Positions 26,200 to 34,990 of a stretch of DNA of 64,000 nucleotides are shown here, one piece after another. The stretch is taken from the NCBI RefSeq assembly GCF_007115095.1, contig NZ_SULH01000007.1, positions 108,764 to 172,763 of the forward strand. Reading direction: 5' to 3'. The translations under genes and the position numbers were made by a program. Origin of the DNA: Levilactobacillus enshiensis (lineage in GTDB: Bacteria; Bacillota; Bacilli; Lactobacillales; Lactobacillaceae). Every line of letters starts with the position of its first letter. Within the stretch, counting starts at the first letter, position 1. The notes beneath the pieces were generated by a model. That model saw only the letters and a program-made list of their open reading frames with translations. It was not told where the DNA came from and searched no databases.

Positions 26200-26462
26200 C
26201 TACCGTTATCCCAACGATGAGTTGACGAAAAGTCATTGTCAAGACAGAACTTAACTGGAGAAGAACAGCGCTGAAGGTAGCTGTGACGACGGTGTTGACC
26301 GAGTTGGTTTTGAACTCAGTCTACAGCGTGGGGCTTGTTTAGAAAATGACGCTTTTTTCAAACCTCAAACCGAATCGGAGGACCGCTCTTCAGGCCGAAG
26401 GTGGTCCCCATAGATGCCGGAATCTCTGGCAGCCGCAGGTGAAGTGTCAAAGTTGATTTAAC
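26200..26462 (-). repeat. divergent relative of family A module 1 (A')
   Basis: Keeps the layout of module 1 in the orientation of A-3 but with many changes: GGTGTTGACCGAGTT with AACTCAGTCTACAGC takes the place of the AGCTGG hairpin, then CTCTTCAGGCCGAAGG, GTCCCCATAGATGCCGG, and the end TCTCTGGCAGCCGCAGG. It follows B-1 after about 20 bp. Confidence 0.6.
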
Positions 26463-26475
26463 CATACCTTCGACT

Positions 26476-26524
26476 AAAAAAATCCCGTCGCACCAGCTTT
26501 ATTGCCGCGTGCAACGGGATTTTC
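26476..26524 (-). terminator. terminator of the MarR gene
   Basis: On the minus strand AAAATCCCGTTGCA pairs with TGCGACGGGATTTT and is followed by TTT. It starts ten bases after the stop codon. Confidence 0.85.
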
Positions 26525-26534
26525 ACCTTCCTTC

Positions 26535-26978
26535 CTATTCTTCGTAATCGTCGTTGCCGTTTAAGACGGCAGATAGGCGTTGTAAGACCCGTAGCAGTTC
26601 ACCGCGGTCCGCATCCGAATACTTCACTAATCGGCGCCGAATCGCCGCTTCCCGGGCTAATTTAATCTGTTGGACCGTTTGCTGTCCTTTAGGACTTAGG
26701 ATGACCTGCCGAATCCGTTTATCTCGGCGTTCGGTTTCCTCCAACCAACCAGCCCCAATCAGCTTGTCCACCTGCCGACTGATCGACGAATGGTTGCGAC
26801 CAATCTGATTGGCCAACTCACCAATGCTGATGCCGGGCTGATGATCGACCCGCATGATGATGGGCAGGGCTGGTGCATCGAGCTTGACGTGAGCTTCTTC
26901 CAGTAGCTTACGGTCTTCTTCCGTTTGACTAAAAAAGGTAACGATTTCAAATAGTGCTTCAAAAATTTGATTATCCAT
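26535..26978 (-). CDS. MarR family transcriptional regulator
   Basis: 147 residues with a winged helix at about 40-110 (SIGELANQIGRNHSSISRQVDKLIGAGWLE, ERRDKRIRQVILSPKG). Such proteins bind palindromes as dimers and respond to small ligands or oxidation. It is divergent from an FMN reductase gene, with 79 bp between the start codons, and a palindrome at 27012 lies between them. It therefore probably controls itself and the reductase. There is no clear ribosome binding site: TATAAT lies only nine bases before the ATG, so the mRNA may be leaderless. Confidence 0.9.
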   Translation of the reverse strand: MDNQIFEALFEIVTFFSQTEEDRKLLEEAHVKLDAPALPIIMRVDHQPGISIGELANQIGRNHSSISRQVDKLIGAGWLEETERRDKRIRQVILSPKGQQTVQQIKLAREAAIRRRLVKYSDADRGELLRVLQRLSAVLNGNDDYEE

Positions 26979-27011
26979 ACTTGTTATTATACCAGAGGAA
27001 TGCTAATATGT

Positions 27012-27024
27012 GTGCATAATGCAC
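27012..27024. promoter_or_regulatory. palindrome in the MarR/FMN reductase intergenic region
   Basis: GTGCATAATGCAC is a perfect inverted repeat around one central base. It lies 34 bp before the reductase start, overlapping the likely -10 box CATAAT, and is flanked at a distance by TGCTAA and TTAGCA, also inverted. Likely operator for the MarR protein. Confidence 0.6.
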
Positions 27025-27057
27025 GGATAAAATTTTAGCACTTAAGGAGTCCCTACT

Positions 27058-27609
27058 ATGACAAAGAAAATTGGCTTAATCATTGGGTCAACGCGGCCCA
27101 ATCGTATCAGTACCAGCATTGCAACTTGGCTCCAATCAGCCGTCGCCCAAGATGGTCTCGACGTTGATCTCATCGACCTGGCGAAGATCGACTTGCCCTT
27201 TCTGGACGAGCCCGGCCAACCCGCAGATGGTCACTACACGTTAGCTCATACGAAAGCCTGGAGCCAACTGATTCAAGGCTACGATGGCTTCATCCTCCTG
27301 TTCCCCCAATATAACTGGGGTTACCCCGCACCATTGAAGAATGCCCTCGATTACCTCTACACCGAATGGCGCGGTAAGCCCGTCAGTCTGGTCTCCTACG
27401 GTGGTCACGGTGGTTTTCAAGCCGCACTGGGCATGCAGCTAGTCGTCCGTGGCCTCAAAATGCAACTGATGGCGACGAACTTACAGTTGACACTGCGCAA
27501 ACAAGATTTGGACGACAACGAACAGTTCATTGATTCCGCCCAAGCCCTCGCTCCTTACGCCTTCAACGCCAACCAAATAGGGGCTGAATTCTGCCACCGG
27601 TTGGCCTAA
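27058..27609 (+). CDS. NADPH-dependent FMN reductase family protein
   Basis: 183 residues with a flavodoxin-like fold: the FMN phosphate loop GSTRPNRIS (residues 9-17), LFPQYNWGYPAPLKNALDYL and YGGHGGFQA are hallmarks. Members reduce FMN, quinones, azo compounds or chromate. Divergent from a MarR regulator, so it is probably an inducible detoxification enzyme. ATG follows AAGGAG by eight bases. A terminator follows at 27675. Confidence 0.9.
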   Translation: MTKKIGLIIGSTRPNRISTSIATWLQSAVAQDGLDVDLIDLAKIDLPFLDEPGQPADGHYTLAHTKAWSQLIQGYDGFILLFPQYNWGYPAPLKNALDYLYTEWRGKPVSLVSYGGHGGFQAALGMQLVVRGLKMQLMATNLQLTLRKQDLDDNEQFIDSAQALAPYAFNANQIGAEFCHRLA

Positions 27610-27674
27610 CTGGCGACTAGTGCGCAACTGCTAAGTCGTCCAATTGCTATTGATTCGCTCTCAACTAAAGTATG

Positions 27675-27718
27675 AAAATAGGGCACGAAACCCAAGATCG
27701 GTTTCGTGTCCTATTTTA
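27675..27718. terminator. bidirectional terminator between the FMN reductase gene and the ugp operon
   Basis: AAAATAGG and CACGAAACC pair with GGTTTCGTG and CCTATTTT, with A/T runs on both sides. It serves the converging transcripts. Confidence 0.85.
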
Positions 27719-27772
27719 GTGGCCCTGCAACGGCTAGTGATGTCCCGCAGCGCGATGACCCACTACTTGCTG

Positions 27773-28468
27773 CTACACCCGCATCAGTTCCTGGCGAAGG
27801 CGCATCATGGTCAGAAAGTCATCGGTGAAAATGCCCGCCACGTGCTTCTGGAACAGCTCCGTTGCCAATTCTGGCTTGTCGACCGTCCAGATTCGCTCGG
27901 CGACCGGCACATCGGCCTGGTAGTGACTCAGGTGCAAGCCACTCAAATGTTCGTTAGCTACGAACGCCACGGCGTTGACCACCGGCTTATCCGTCAGCCA
28001 GCAATAAGACTCGTTGGGCGCAATCTTCTGACAATTTTTTAACGTCTGTAAATGAAATGATGAGAAGATGACCGGGTGCTTGAGCGCCGCCCCGTGAACC
28101 ATCGCCATCACGATGGGCTCAATCTCCGGATACTGGATCTTGTCCGTTTTCAACTCCAAATTCAGCTGAACATCCGCATCATCGACTAACGCTAAGAACT
28201 CCGCCAACGTTGGAATCGTTTCTTGATTGGCTAGCCGAAACTGTTGCAGTTCGCTAAAGGTGAAGTCATGGATCAGGCCGCTTCCATTCGTGGTGCGGTC
28301 AATGTGCTCATCGTGCATGATGACGGGGACTTGGTCCTTGGTCAAATGCACGTCAAATTCCAGGCCATCCACGTTGTTCTCCAGGGCGCAACGGAAGCCC
28401 GCAATGCTATTTTCCGGAAACTTAACGGGATAGCCCCGGTGTCCAAATACTAACGTTTTCACTGTCAT
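27773..28468 (-). CDS. ugpQ: glycerophosphodiester phosphodiesterase
   Basis: 231 residues, GDPD family TIM barrel: catalytic H10 and R11 in FGHRGYP, E19 N20 in PENS, DGLEFDVHLTKD, and the second histidine in VIMHDEHIDRTT. It hydrolyses glycerophosphodiesters to glycerol-3-phosphate and an alcohol in the cytoplasm. It ends the ugp operon, 15 bases after ugpB, as expected for use of imported lipid head-group diesters. Confidence 0.92.
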   Translation of the reverse strand: MTVKTLVFGHRGYPVKFPENSIAGFRCALENNVDGLEFDVHLTKDQVPVIMHDEHIDRTTNGSGLIHDFTFSELQQFRLANQETIPTLAEFLALVDDADVQLNLELKTDKIQYPEIEPIVMAMVHGAALKHPVIFSSFHLQTLKNCQKIAPNESYCWLTDKPVVNAVAFVANEHLSGLHLSHYQADVPVAERIWTVDKPELATELFQKHVAGIFTDDFLTMMRLRQELMRV

Positions 28469-28483
28469 AAAATCGCTCTCCTA

Positions 28484-29848
28484 CTAATAGCCGTTCGCAC
28501 GGTTGTTATTTTTAATGTTGCCGTTGAGCGACGACTGCGCCGTCTGCAACGCCGTTTTAATATTAGTCCCCGCGTAGATCTGCTCCATGGCGGTCTGAGT
28601 CAAGTTACGAGCTTGAATCAACCCCTGCATGAAGATACCAGAGTTGGTATTGTTTGGTTTCGCTGCGGCCAATTGCTCGCCAGGAACTCTGGATTCCGGT
28701 AACTTCTTGTACATGTTCAGCAAGGCTGGCTGCTGCTGCGACCCCTTGTTCAAGGCCAAGTATCCGGTCGCTGCCTGCCACTCTGCTTGACTCTTAGCGG
28801 TCATGACGAACTTGATGAAGTCCCATGCCCCCCGCTGAACAGCCGCAGATTTGTCATTCGAGATCCACAGTGACGCGCCACCGATGGCCACCCCATTACT
28901 CTTCTGGCCATCGGGATGTGGATAGTAGGTGATGCCCACTTGATCCTTGTTGCCCTTAGTCAACTGGGTCGTTGTCGCGGAACTTTGTAAGAACATGGCG
29001 AGTCGCCCGGATAAGAAGCTGGCGATTTCGTTGTTCAGCGCGTTCCCACCGGCACCATAGTTGGCAAAGACACCATCTTTAACGTTCTTCTGAATCCAGC
29101 TCATCGTATTCACGGTGCTAGCGCCGGTCAAGTTAGCGGCCGTTGGCGTACTGGTGTGACCATCGTCATTGTTGGCAAAGGAAGCACCGGCGTTCGCCAT
29201 GAACTGTTCAAATAACCAGCCATAAATTTCGACCGACATGCCTTGAACCTTCTTGTTCGACTTTTGCATGACCTGCGTGGCAACCTTAGTGATGTCACTA
29301 TAGGACGGGTTGACAGGTGGTGGCGTGACGCCCAACTTTTTCAGCAACGTTGCGTTGTAAAACAGGACGGGTTGCGAGGTGTTAAATGGCATGGATAGCT
29401 GCGTCCCCTGGTTAGAATAGAACGCCCGGGCCCCCGCAGAAATCTGGTTCACATCGTAGTGGTCGGCGTCGATGAACTTCTGGACCGGCGTCGTGTAGCC
29501 CGTGTGGTGCATCTGACTAGTCGAAATATCCATGGACTGGAAAACCGCTGGCGATGCATCGGTACCGTGCGTGTTGATGACTTTTTGCACGGCCTCATTA
29601 TAACTCCCTTCGAACTCCGGGACGACTTCGTACTTACTTTGCGACTGGTTAAATTCCTTAGAGAAACTAATCAACTGTTGCTGTGCCGGACCGGTCATTT
29701 CGTGCCAAAAGACCACTTTGATCCGGCCGTTACTCTGCGCCGAAGCGGACGGATGACTGAACGCGGTCCATCCCAGAATCGCCGCTAAGACGACCAGAAT
29801 ACCGGCCACAATGCCGAATGTTTTGTGGGAAACGGTTTGCTTCTTCAT
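28484..29848 (-). CDS. ugpB: glycerol-3-phosphate type ABC substrate-binding protein
   Basis: 454 residues of the family 1 solute-binding fold (RIKVVFWHEMTGPAQQQL, LSMPFNTSQPVLFYN). It would bind glycerol-3-phosphate or glycerophosphodiesters outside the cell. The N-terminus has a hydrophobic segment at about 10-28 but no cysteine, so there is no lipobox; anchoring must be by this helix, or the protein is released after cleavage near SASA. The start overlaps the ugpE stop by four bases (ATGA). Confidence 0.9.
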   Translation of the reverse strand: MKKQTVSHKTFGIVAGILVVLAAILGWTAFSHPSASAQSNGRIKVVFWHEMTGPAQQQLISFSKEFNQSQSKYEVVPEFEGSYNEAVQKVINTHGTDASPAVFQSMDISTSQMHHTGYTTPVQKFIDADHYDVNQISAGARAFYSNQGTQLSMPFNTSQPVLFYNATLLKKLGVTPPPVNPSYSDITKVATQVMQKSNKKVQGMSVEIYGWLFEQFMANAGASFANNDDGHTSTPTAANLTGASTVNTMSWIQKNVKDGVFANYGAGGNALNNEIASFLSGRLAMFLQSSATTTQLTKGNKDQVGITYYPHPDGQKSNGVAIGGASLWISNDKSAAVQRGAWDFIKFVMTAKSQAEWQAATGYLALNKGSQQQPALLNMYKKLPESRVPGEQLAAAKPNNTNSGIFMQGLIQARNLTQTAMEQIYAGTNIKTALQTAQSSLNGNIKNNNRANGY

Positions 29849-30663
29849 TTCGTGGCCCCCTCATTCAAGCCATCCTTAAAGTAATGTTGTCCCACAAACA
29901 GCACGATCAACGTGGGAATCACAACGATCACAGCACTCGCTTGAATCATACCCCAATTGTTAAACGTTTCCTGTGATTGCAGTTGCCGCAACCCATCTTG
30001 AACTGGGCGGAACTTATCACTAAACGTGGTCAACATTGGCCAGAGGTATTGGTTCCAGCTTTCCAGGAAGCTGTAAGCGGCTAGTGTAAACAGGCTGATA
30101 CGCGCGTAAGGTAACGTGACGCGCCAGTAAAATTGCCAGTGGTTCAAGCCCTCCACGTCGGCGGCTTCCTTTAACTCCGGTGGAATCTGGCGGAAGGACT
30201 GCCGCAACATGAAGATCCCAAAGGCCGATGTCAGAAATGGCACGACCATAACGGCGTAGTGGTTCAGCAGGTTCAACTGCCGCACCGTCGCGAAGTTGGG
30301 GATGACCTCAGCTTCAAAGGGCAGCATCATCGTGGCCAGAATCACGTAGAACAGGAAGTCACGGCCCTTAAAGGACAGGAAGACAAAGGCGTACGCCCCC
30401 AACGAACAGAACAGGAGCTGCGCCGCCATCGTCAACACGGAAATGACAAAGCTGTTGAGCAGGTAGCGCATAATGGCCGTTTGCTGCACGGCGTCCACGT
30501 AGTTTTGAAAGGAAATGTGCGTGCTAAACAGCGTCCCCTTGGCAATATCGGCCGTGGGCAATAGGCTGGTCCAAAAGCCCAAGATAAACGGGCCGATGAT
30601 AATAATCGCCATGATGACCAACACCAGGTAACGTAACGTTTTATGAGTCTTTGTCAACATCAT
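29845..30663 (-). CDS. ugpE: glycerol-3-phosphate type ABC permease
   Basis: Permease of 272 residues with six membrane helices, a MalG/UgpE-like protein with the coupling loop EAADVEGLNHWQFYWRVTLP. It forms a heterodimer with UgpA. The ATG overlaps the ugpA stop by one base (TAATG). A second in-frame ATG follows directly. Confidence 0.92.
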   Translation of the reverse strand: MMLTKTHKTLRYLVLVIMAIIIIGPFILGFWTSLLPTADIAKGTLFSTHISFQNYVDAVQQTAIMRYLLNSFVISVLTMAAQLLFCSLGAYAFVFLSFKGRDFLFYVILATMMLPFEAEVIPNFATVRQLNLLNHYAVMVVPFLTSAFGIFMLRQSFRQIPPELKEAADVEGLNHWQFYWRVTLPYARISLFTLAAYSFLESWNQYLWPMLTTFSDKFRPVQDGLRQLQSQETFNNWGMIQASAVIVVIPTLIVLFVGQHYFKDGLNEGATK

Positions 30664-31616
30664 TAGTAGGTCACCCGTTTCTCAAGGAATTTGAATTGCA
30701 GCAGGGTAAACAGGGCAATGATGACCGCCAAAATCACGGATTCGGCGCTCGCCAACCCATAGTTGCCGCTTAAAAAGGCATCTTGATAGACCCGATAAAC
30801 CATCAGGTTGGTGGCGTTGTTAGGCCCCCCAGCCGTCATCAGGTCGATCAACCCAAAGCTCTTGAAGGCCCCGATCAACGTGACCGTTGACGTGAAGAAT
30901 AGTGTTGGCGAGATCATCGGAATGGTCACGTGGAAGAACTGGTAGCCCTCGGACGCCCCTTCGATGGCAGACGCTTCGTAGAGCGGTTGGGGCACCATTT
31001 GTAACGCCCCAAAGAGAATCAAGAAGGTAAACCCGAGATTCATCCAAACCGTGGAAATGATGACGGCGGTCATGGCCGGACCCGGTTGCGTCAACCAAGC
31101 CACAATCGGCAAATGGAGGAAGCTCCCAATCTGGTCGAACAGCCCAATCGACGGACTGAAAATGAACAGCCAGAAGATAGCGGCTACGGAGACGGAAACC
31201 CCCATCGTAGCGGAGAAAATCGTCCGGAACCATTGAATTCCGGCAAGCTTTTTGACCGCCAGTTGGGCCAACAGTAATCCTAGAATCAGGGTCAAGGCCA
31301 CGACCCCAATCACGTAAATGGCCGTGGCTTGCAGGCTGGCTTGATAGGCGCTAGAGGTCAACAGGCCGATGTAGTTTTTCAAGCCGACAAAGACCGTGGG
31401 CCGACCCAGGTTATTGGTCAAGAAGAGGCTCAGATAGAGGGTTCGCAACATGGGATAAAAGACGAAGATTCCCAGTACCAGCAGTGATGGTCCGAGAAAG
31501 GCAAACGCGTAGTACTTGTCACCGGCGTGGAGGTTGTACCCCTTGGCCCGCTTGTGACTAATCGCCGCCGACTGATCGACCTTAGGCTTGGGCGCTGGCG
31601 TGACTTCTGCTTGCAT
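30663..31616 (-). CDS. ugpA: glycerol-3-phosphate type ABC permease
   Basis: 317 residues, six helices and the coupling loop YEASAIEGASEGYQFFHVTIP of UgpA/MalF-type permeases. The start at 31616 (MQAEVTPAPK) follows GGAGG by eight bases; the longer frame upstream lies inside ugpC. The first 35 bases overlap the end of ugpC in another frame, a tighter coupling than between the other operon genes. Confidence 0.92.
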   Translation of the reverse strand: MQAEVTPAPKPKVDQSAAISHKRAKGYNLHAGDKYYAFAFLGPSLLVLGIFVFYPMLRTLYLSLFLTNNLGRPTVFVGLKNYIGLLTSSAYQASLQATAIYVIGVVALTLILGLLLAQLAVKKLAGIQWFRTIFSATMGVSVSVAAIFWLFIFSPSIGLFDQIGSFLHLPIVAWLTQPGPAMTAVIISTVWMNLGFTFLILFGALQMVPQPLYEASAIEGASEGYQFFHVTIPMISPTLFFTSTVTLIGAFKSFGLIDLMTAGGPNNATNLMVYRVYQDAFLSGNYGLASAESVILAVIIALFTLLQFKFLEKRVTY

Positions 31617-32691
31617 GTTGGCGACCTCCTTCCACCATAAACTGGACTTCCCCGGCATGGTCAAAGACATACGCATTGCCATCAACGCCGACGGACAGCC
31701 AATCGCCGGTACGGTAAACGTCATCGGGATCAGCGGTCAACTCAATGGGTGTCCCATCACTGAGTTCGGCCTCCAGTAAAATTTGCGCACCCAGGTATTC
31801 AACGGTCTTGACCTGCGCATTGGGCTCACCCTCTCCTTGAGGGAGCAAGTACAGCGACGTTGGTCGAATCCCGACAATGTAGTCCGCAACTGGTAATGGC
31901 TTTGGTAACGCTAATTTCAACGTATCGGCCAATGTTAATTCGCGGTCGGCAGTCACCCGTGCCGGTAACAGGTTCATCCGTGGCGTCCCAAAGAAGCTGG
32001 CCACGAAGGTGTTGGCTGGCCGGTTGTAAATGTCGAGGGGCGTGCCAATCTGCTGAATCTTGTGGTCGTGAAGCACCATGATGTGATCGGCCATGGTCAT
32101 CGCTTCGACCTGGTCGTGCGTGACGTAAATCACGGTCAGTCCTAATTCTTGCTGAAGATTCCGCAATTCCGTCCGCATCTTGATTCGGAGTTGGGCGTCC
32201 AAGTTGGATAAAGGTTCGTCCATTAGGCATATCTTGGCATCACTGGCGATTGCCCGCGCTAAAGCGACCCGTTGCCGTTGCCCACCAGATAAGTCCCGGG
32301 GACGACGGTCCTTGAATTCTTCCAGGTTAACCAATTTGATGGCCTTCGTGACCCGTTCTTCGATTTCCTTGGCGGGAAACTTCCGGGCCTTCAATCCAAA
32401 CGCCACGTTGTCGGTGACCGATAAAAATGGAAATAATGCATAACTCTGAAATACCATCGTTAACTGGCGGTCTTTCGGTGGCAAGTCCGTTGCCACCTTA
32501 CCGTCGATCTGAAGTTCACCGGTCGAAATTGGAATTAACCCTGCAATCATCCGTAACAACGTACTTTTCCCACACCCAGAAGGCCCGACAATCGCGAAAA
32601 ATTCGCCACTCTCAATGTGCGCCGTCACGTTTTGCAAAACCCAATTATCAGCGGTGTACGCTTTCCCCAATGCGTTTAACTCAATCGACAT
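31582..32691 (-). CDS. ugpC: glycerol-3-phosphate type ABC ATP-binding protein
   Basis: 369 residues. Walker A GPSGCGKST (36-44), signature LSGGQRQR, Walker B ICLMDEPLSNLD, H-loop YVTHDQ, and a C-terminal TOBE-type regulatory domain (about 240-350) as in MalK/UgpC. First gene of ugpC-A-E-B-Q. The unusual gene order with the ATPase first means its expression sets the operon's lead; a cre-like site lies about 100 bp upstream. Confidence 0.93.
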   Translation of the reverse strand: MSIELNALGKAYTADNWVLQNVTAHIESGEFFAIVGPSGCGKSTLLRMIAGLIPISTGELQIDGKVATDLPPKDRQLTMVFQSYALFPFLSVTDNVAFGLKARKFPAKEIEERVTKAIKLVNLEEFKDRRPRDLSGGQRQRVALARAIASDAKICLMDEPLSNLDAQLRIKMRTELRNLQQELGLTVIYVTHDQVEAMTMADHIMVLHDHKIQQIGTPLDIYNRPANTFVASFFGTPRMNLLPARVTADRELTLADTLKLALPKPLPVADYIVGIRPTSLYLLPQGEGEPNAQVKTVEYLGAQILLEAELSDGTPIELTADPDDVYRTGDWLSVGVDGNAYVFDHAGEVQFMVEGGRQHASRSHASAQA

Positions 32692-32792
32692 CTCGCCACT
32701 CCCCTTACTTAAGTATGGGGCAAGTGTACGCGGCCCATGTAACGAGGTTGTGTCGTCTATGTAAATAGTTTGTAAACCATCCTCACTTTTTT

Positions 32793-32806
32793 TGAAAGCG
32801 ATTACC
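32793..32806. promoter_or_regulatory. cre site upstream of the ugp operon
   Basis: TGAAAGCGATTACC matches TGWAANCGNTNWCA in 13 of 14 positions. It lies 102 bp upstream of the ugpC start, in the promoter region, so CcpA control of the operon is likely. Confidence 0.65.
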
Positions 32807-33174
32807 TGTTAGGGTTGACAGGCCGGGATAGTCGTTTCCGTGGCACTTGATTTAGGGGGTTATTTAGCGGTCAGAACCCGTCCTAGCGATTTAGGCACCG
32901 TGACAAATTAGCTAGCTGCTATGCGGCGTCAAGTGCTCTACAACCGTTATCATTCCGGCGTTTTTAGCCTGATCTCATCTTTTTAGGTTGAACTTGCAAC
33001 CCGCGAGAATTATGGCCAGGCGCTAGCTGAAACCCATCGCCGTTTTCTGTCAAATTCACCATCTCCCACTAAACCACTTGGGACCAGTTGATTGCCACTC
33101 TACCTGCTAAATTCCAAGTGGCTAAAAAGGTAAATTAACTTAATATCTACGCTAAGTTTTCCTAATCTAGGCAT
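32807..33174. other. intergenic region without recognisable gene
   Basis: About 370 bp between the ugp promoter region and the next terminator. No supported frame, no long hairpin. Confidence 0.4.
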
Positions 33175-33212
33175 GAAAAAGGCGCTACCAGTTCGTCCGC
33201 TGATAGCGCCTG
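33175..33212 (-). terminator. terminator downstream of repeat A-4
   Basis: On the minus strand AGGCGCTATCA pairs with TGGTAGCGCCT and is followed by TTTTTC. The upstream gene on this strand is the MetE-like gene at 33824, so its transcript would include all of repeat A-4. Confidence 0.75.
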
Positions 33213-33237
33213 ATCGTTATTCTGATAATTGACTAAG

Positions 33238-33826
33238 GGTTAAACGATAAAATCCAGACCGCATCCCCGCATTGGTAAGCATTTACGCCGTTAAATTTGT
33301 CTAAATTGGGCGCACTCCGGCTGCCAGGGATTCCGCCTGCTGTGGGGACGCTTCAGACTGGCAGGACACCAGTCTTCTCGCTCGCTTTGAAGCCCCGAAA
33401 ACCACGTGTCTCCAAAGTCGCCCGTGAAGTAAGCTGGCTGAAAAAAACGCCAGCTAACATCACCTTCACGGCCGGCTCCATCCCTGGCCTCCTCCGGCGC
33501 TGACTGTGTTTTATCACGCCAATAGCTGTAGACCACTGCTACCTGTCATTTCTTGATTCGACTAATAACAACCGTTACATTACGTCCTCATTGTCGTCCA
33601 AAAACACAATGTAAGCCGAGAGGTCGGCAGATATGGGCTCAGGCGCGTCGTTCTACTTAGTCAGTAAGCGATTTTCTTACTGGCTTAGTAGAAAACCAAG
33701 CTTGTAGACTCGGGGCTTTCGAGGCTTCAAGTTGTGTTCGCACCGATCCAGCCCATATCTGCCGACCGGTAAGGCGACCGGACCACCAAGCTGGCAGCCG
33801 CAGTGCGGTCAATTTACACTAATTTA
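33238..33826 (+). repeat. family A repeat, full copy A-4
   Basis: Same orientation as A-2. Module 2 is closed by a perfect stem GGTCGGCAGATATGGGC with GCCCATATCTGCCGACC. At the right end an extra inverted piece of the module 1 end, CTGGCAGCCGCAGTGCGG followed by CAATTTACACTAATTTAA, is joined on. The element thus has inverted ends, and its last bases reach the stop codon of the MetE-like gene. Confidence 0.85.
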
Positions 33827-34951
33827 ACTCCCCCAAACATCGTCAGCGATTCGCTTGACCAATTTCAGTTTGGCCCACTGCTGGTCCTCTGTCAGTTGGT
33901 TGCCTTCTTCAGTCGAAGCGAAGCCACACTGGGTGGACAGGGCCAAGTTGGCTAGTGGCACCTGTTGAGCGGCATCTTTGATCCGGGTCTTGATGTCGTC
34001 TTCGTTCTCCAATTCAGGAAACTTCGACGTGATCAATCCCAAGACGAGTTTCTTATTGGGGTCATTATTCCAGATTTTCTTAAGCGGCGTGAAGTCCCCA
34101 GCCCGATCACTGTCGTATTCCAAGAACAAGCCGTCATAGTGTAACTGGCTCAGGTAGTCGGCCACATCATCATAGCCGCCAGAGAACAGGTACGTTGACT
34201 TGAAGTTCCCCCGGCAAATGTGCGTGGTCACCGTCAAGTCGTCCGGCAGGTCCGTTAACAGGGTGTTGATGACCCGAACCGCGTCTTCGGCCAAGGACAC
34301 GTACGTCTGGTGAGCGGTCGCATCGTCAACCGTCTCGTTGAGCTTACTAATGAGAAAGGCCCACGTCGTATCGTCTAGTTGCAGGTAACGACAACCCAAT
34401 TCATAGAAATGCAGAATCGTTTCATGATAGGCCTTGGCCAAGTCATCTAGGTACGCATCCCAGGTCTCATAAAAGTCGTGCCAGTTATCGCTACGGTTGT
34501 CCCGGAACAACATAGTTGGTGAGGGGATCGTCTGCTTTACCAGCACACCTGCTGGTACCAGTGACTGCAGATACTGGAAGCTCTCAAAGAAGGGGTGATC
34601 CGGGTTAAACGCAATCTTGCCCACCAGGTCGGCGTTGTCGGTTCGGGTCTTGCTGCCATGGAATTTATAGCTTTGTTGATAGTCGTAGTGACCAACGCCA
34701 TTTAGACCCCATAAGAAGTCCAGATGCCACCAGCTCCGATTGAACTCACCATCAGTAACAGCCTTCAACCCCAGGGCGACCTGTTCACCAACGACACGTT
34801 TGGTCTCGGCACGTTGGACGGCCTTCAGTTGGTCGGCATCAATCTCACCCGCCGCAAATTTTGCCCGGGCATCCTTGAGGGTTGCGGGGCGTAAGAGACT
34901 ACCCACAATGTCATAGCGGTAAGGGAACTCATTTTCTGTCGTCGTTGTCAT
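33824..34951 (-). CDS. MetE-like methionine synthase family protein (C-terminal domain type)
   Basis: 375 residues, like Bacillus YxjG/YxjH: only the catalytic half of cobalamin-independent methionine synthase. Visible are YDIVGSLLRP, the zinc-site region THICRGNFKS and CGFASTEEGN near the end. It probably transfers a methyl group to homocysteine from a small donor in place of polyglutamyl folate. The start at 34951 follows AGGAGG by eight bases. It is preceded by a Met-type T-box leader, which supports a role in methionine supply. Its stop codon touches repeat A-4. Confidence 0.88.
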   Translation of the reverse strand: MTTTTENEFPYRYDIVGSLLRPATLKDARAKFAAGEIDADQLKAVQRAETKRVVGEQVALGLKAVTDGEFNRSWWHLDFLWGLNGVGHYDYQQSYKFHGSKTRTDNADLVGKIAFNPDHPFFESFQYLQSLVPAGVLVKQTIPSPTMLFRDNRSDNWHDFYETWDAYLDDLAKAYHETILHFYELGCRYLQLDDTTWAFLISKLNETVDDATAHQTYVSLAEDAVRVINTLLTDLPDDLTVTTHICRGNFKSTYLFSGGYDDVADYLSQLHYDGLFLEYDSDRAGDFTPLKKIWNNDPNKKLVLGLITSKFPELENEDDIKTRIKDAAQQVPLANLALSTQCGFASTEEGNQLTEDQQWAKLKLVKRIADDVWGS

Positions 34952-34990
34952 GTTTGATTTCCTCCTAAAGTGGGTGGACTTAGACCGTTC

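Noticed and set aside
32793..32840. Plus-strand promoter at TTGACA near 32815
   Set aside because: No -10 hexamer at a usable distance and no gene downstream on the plus strand.
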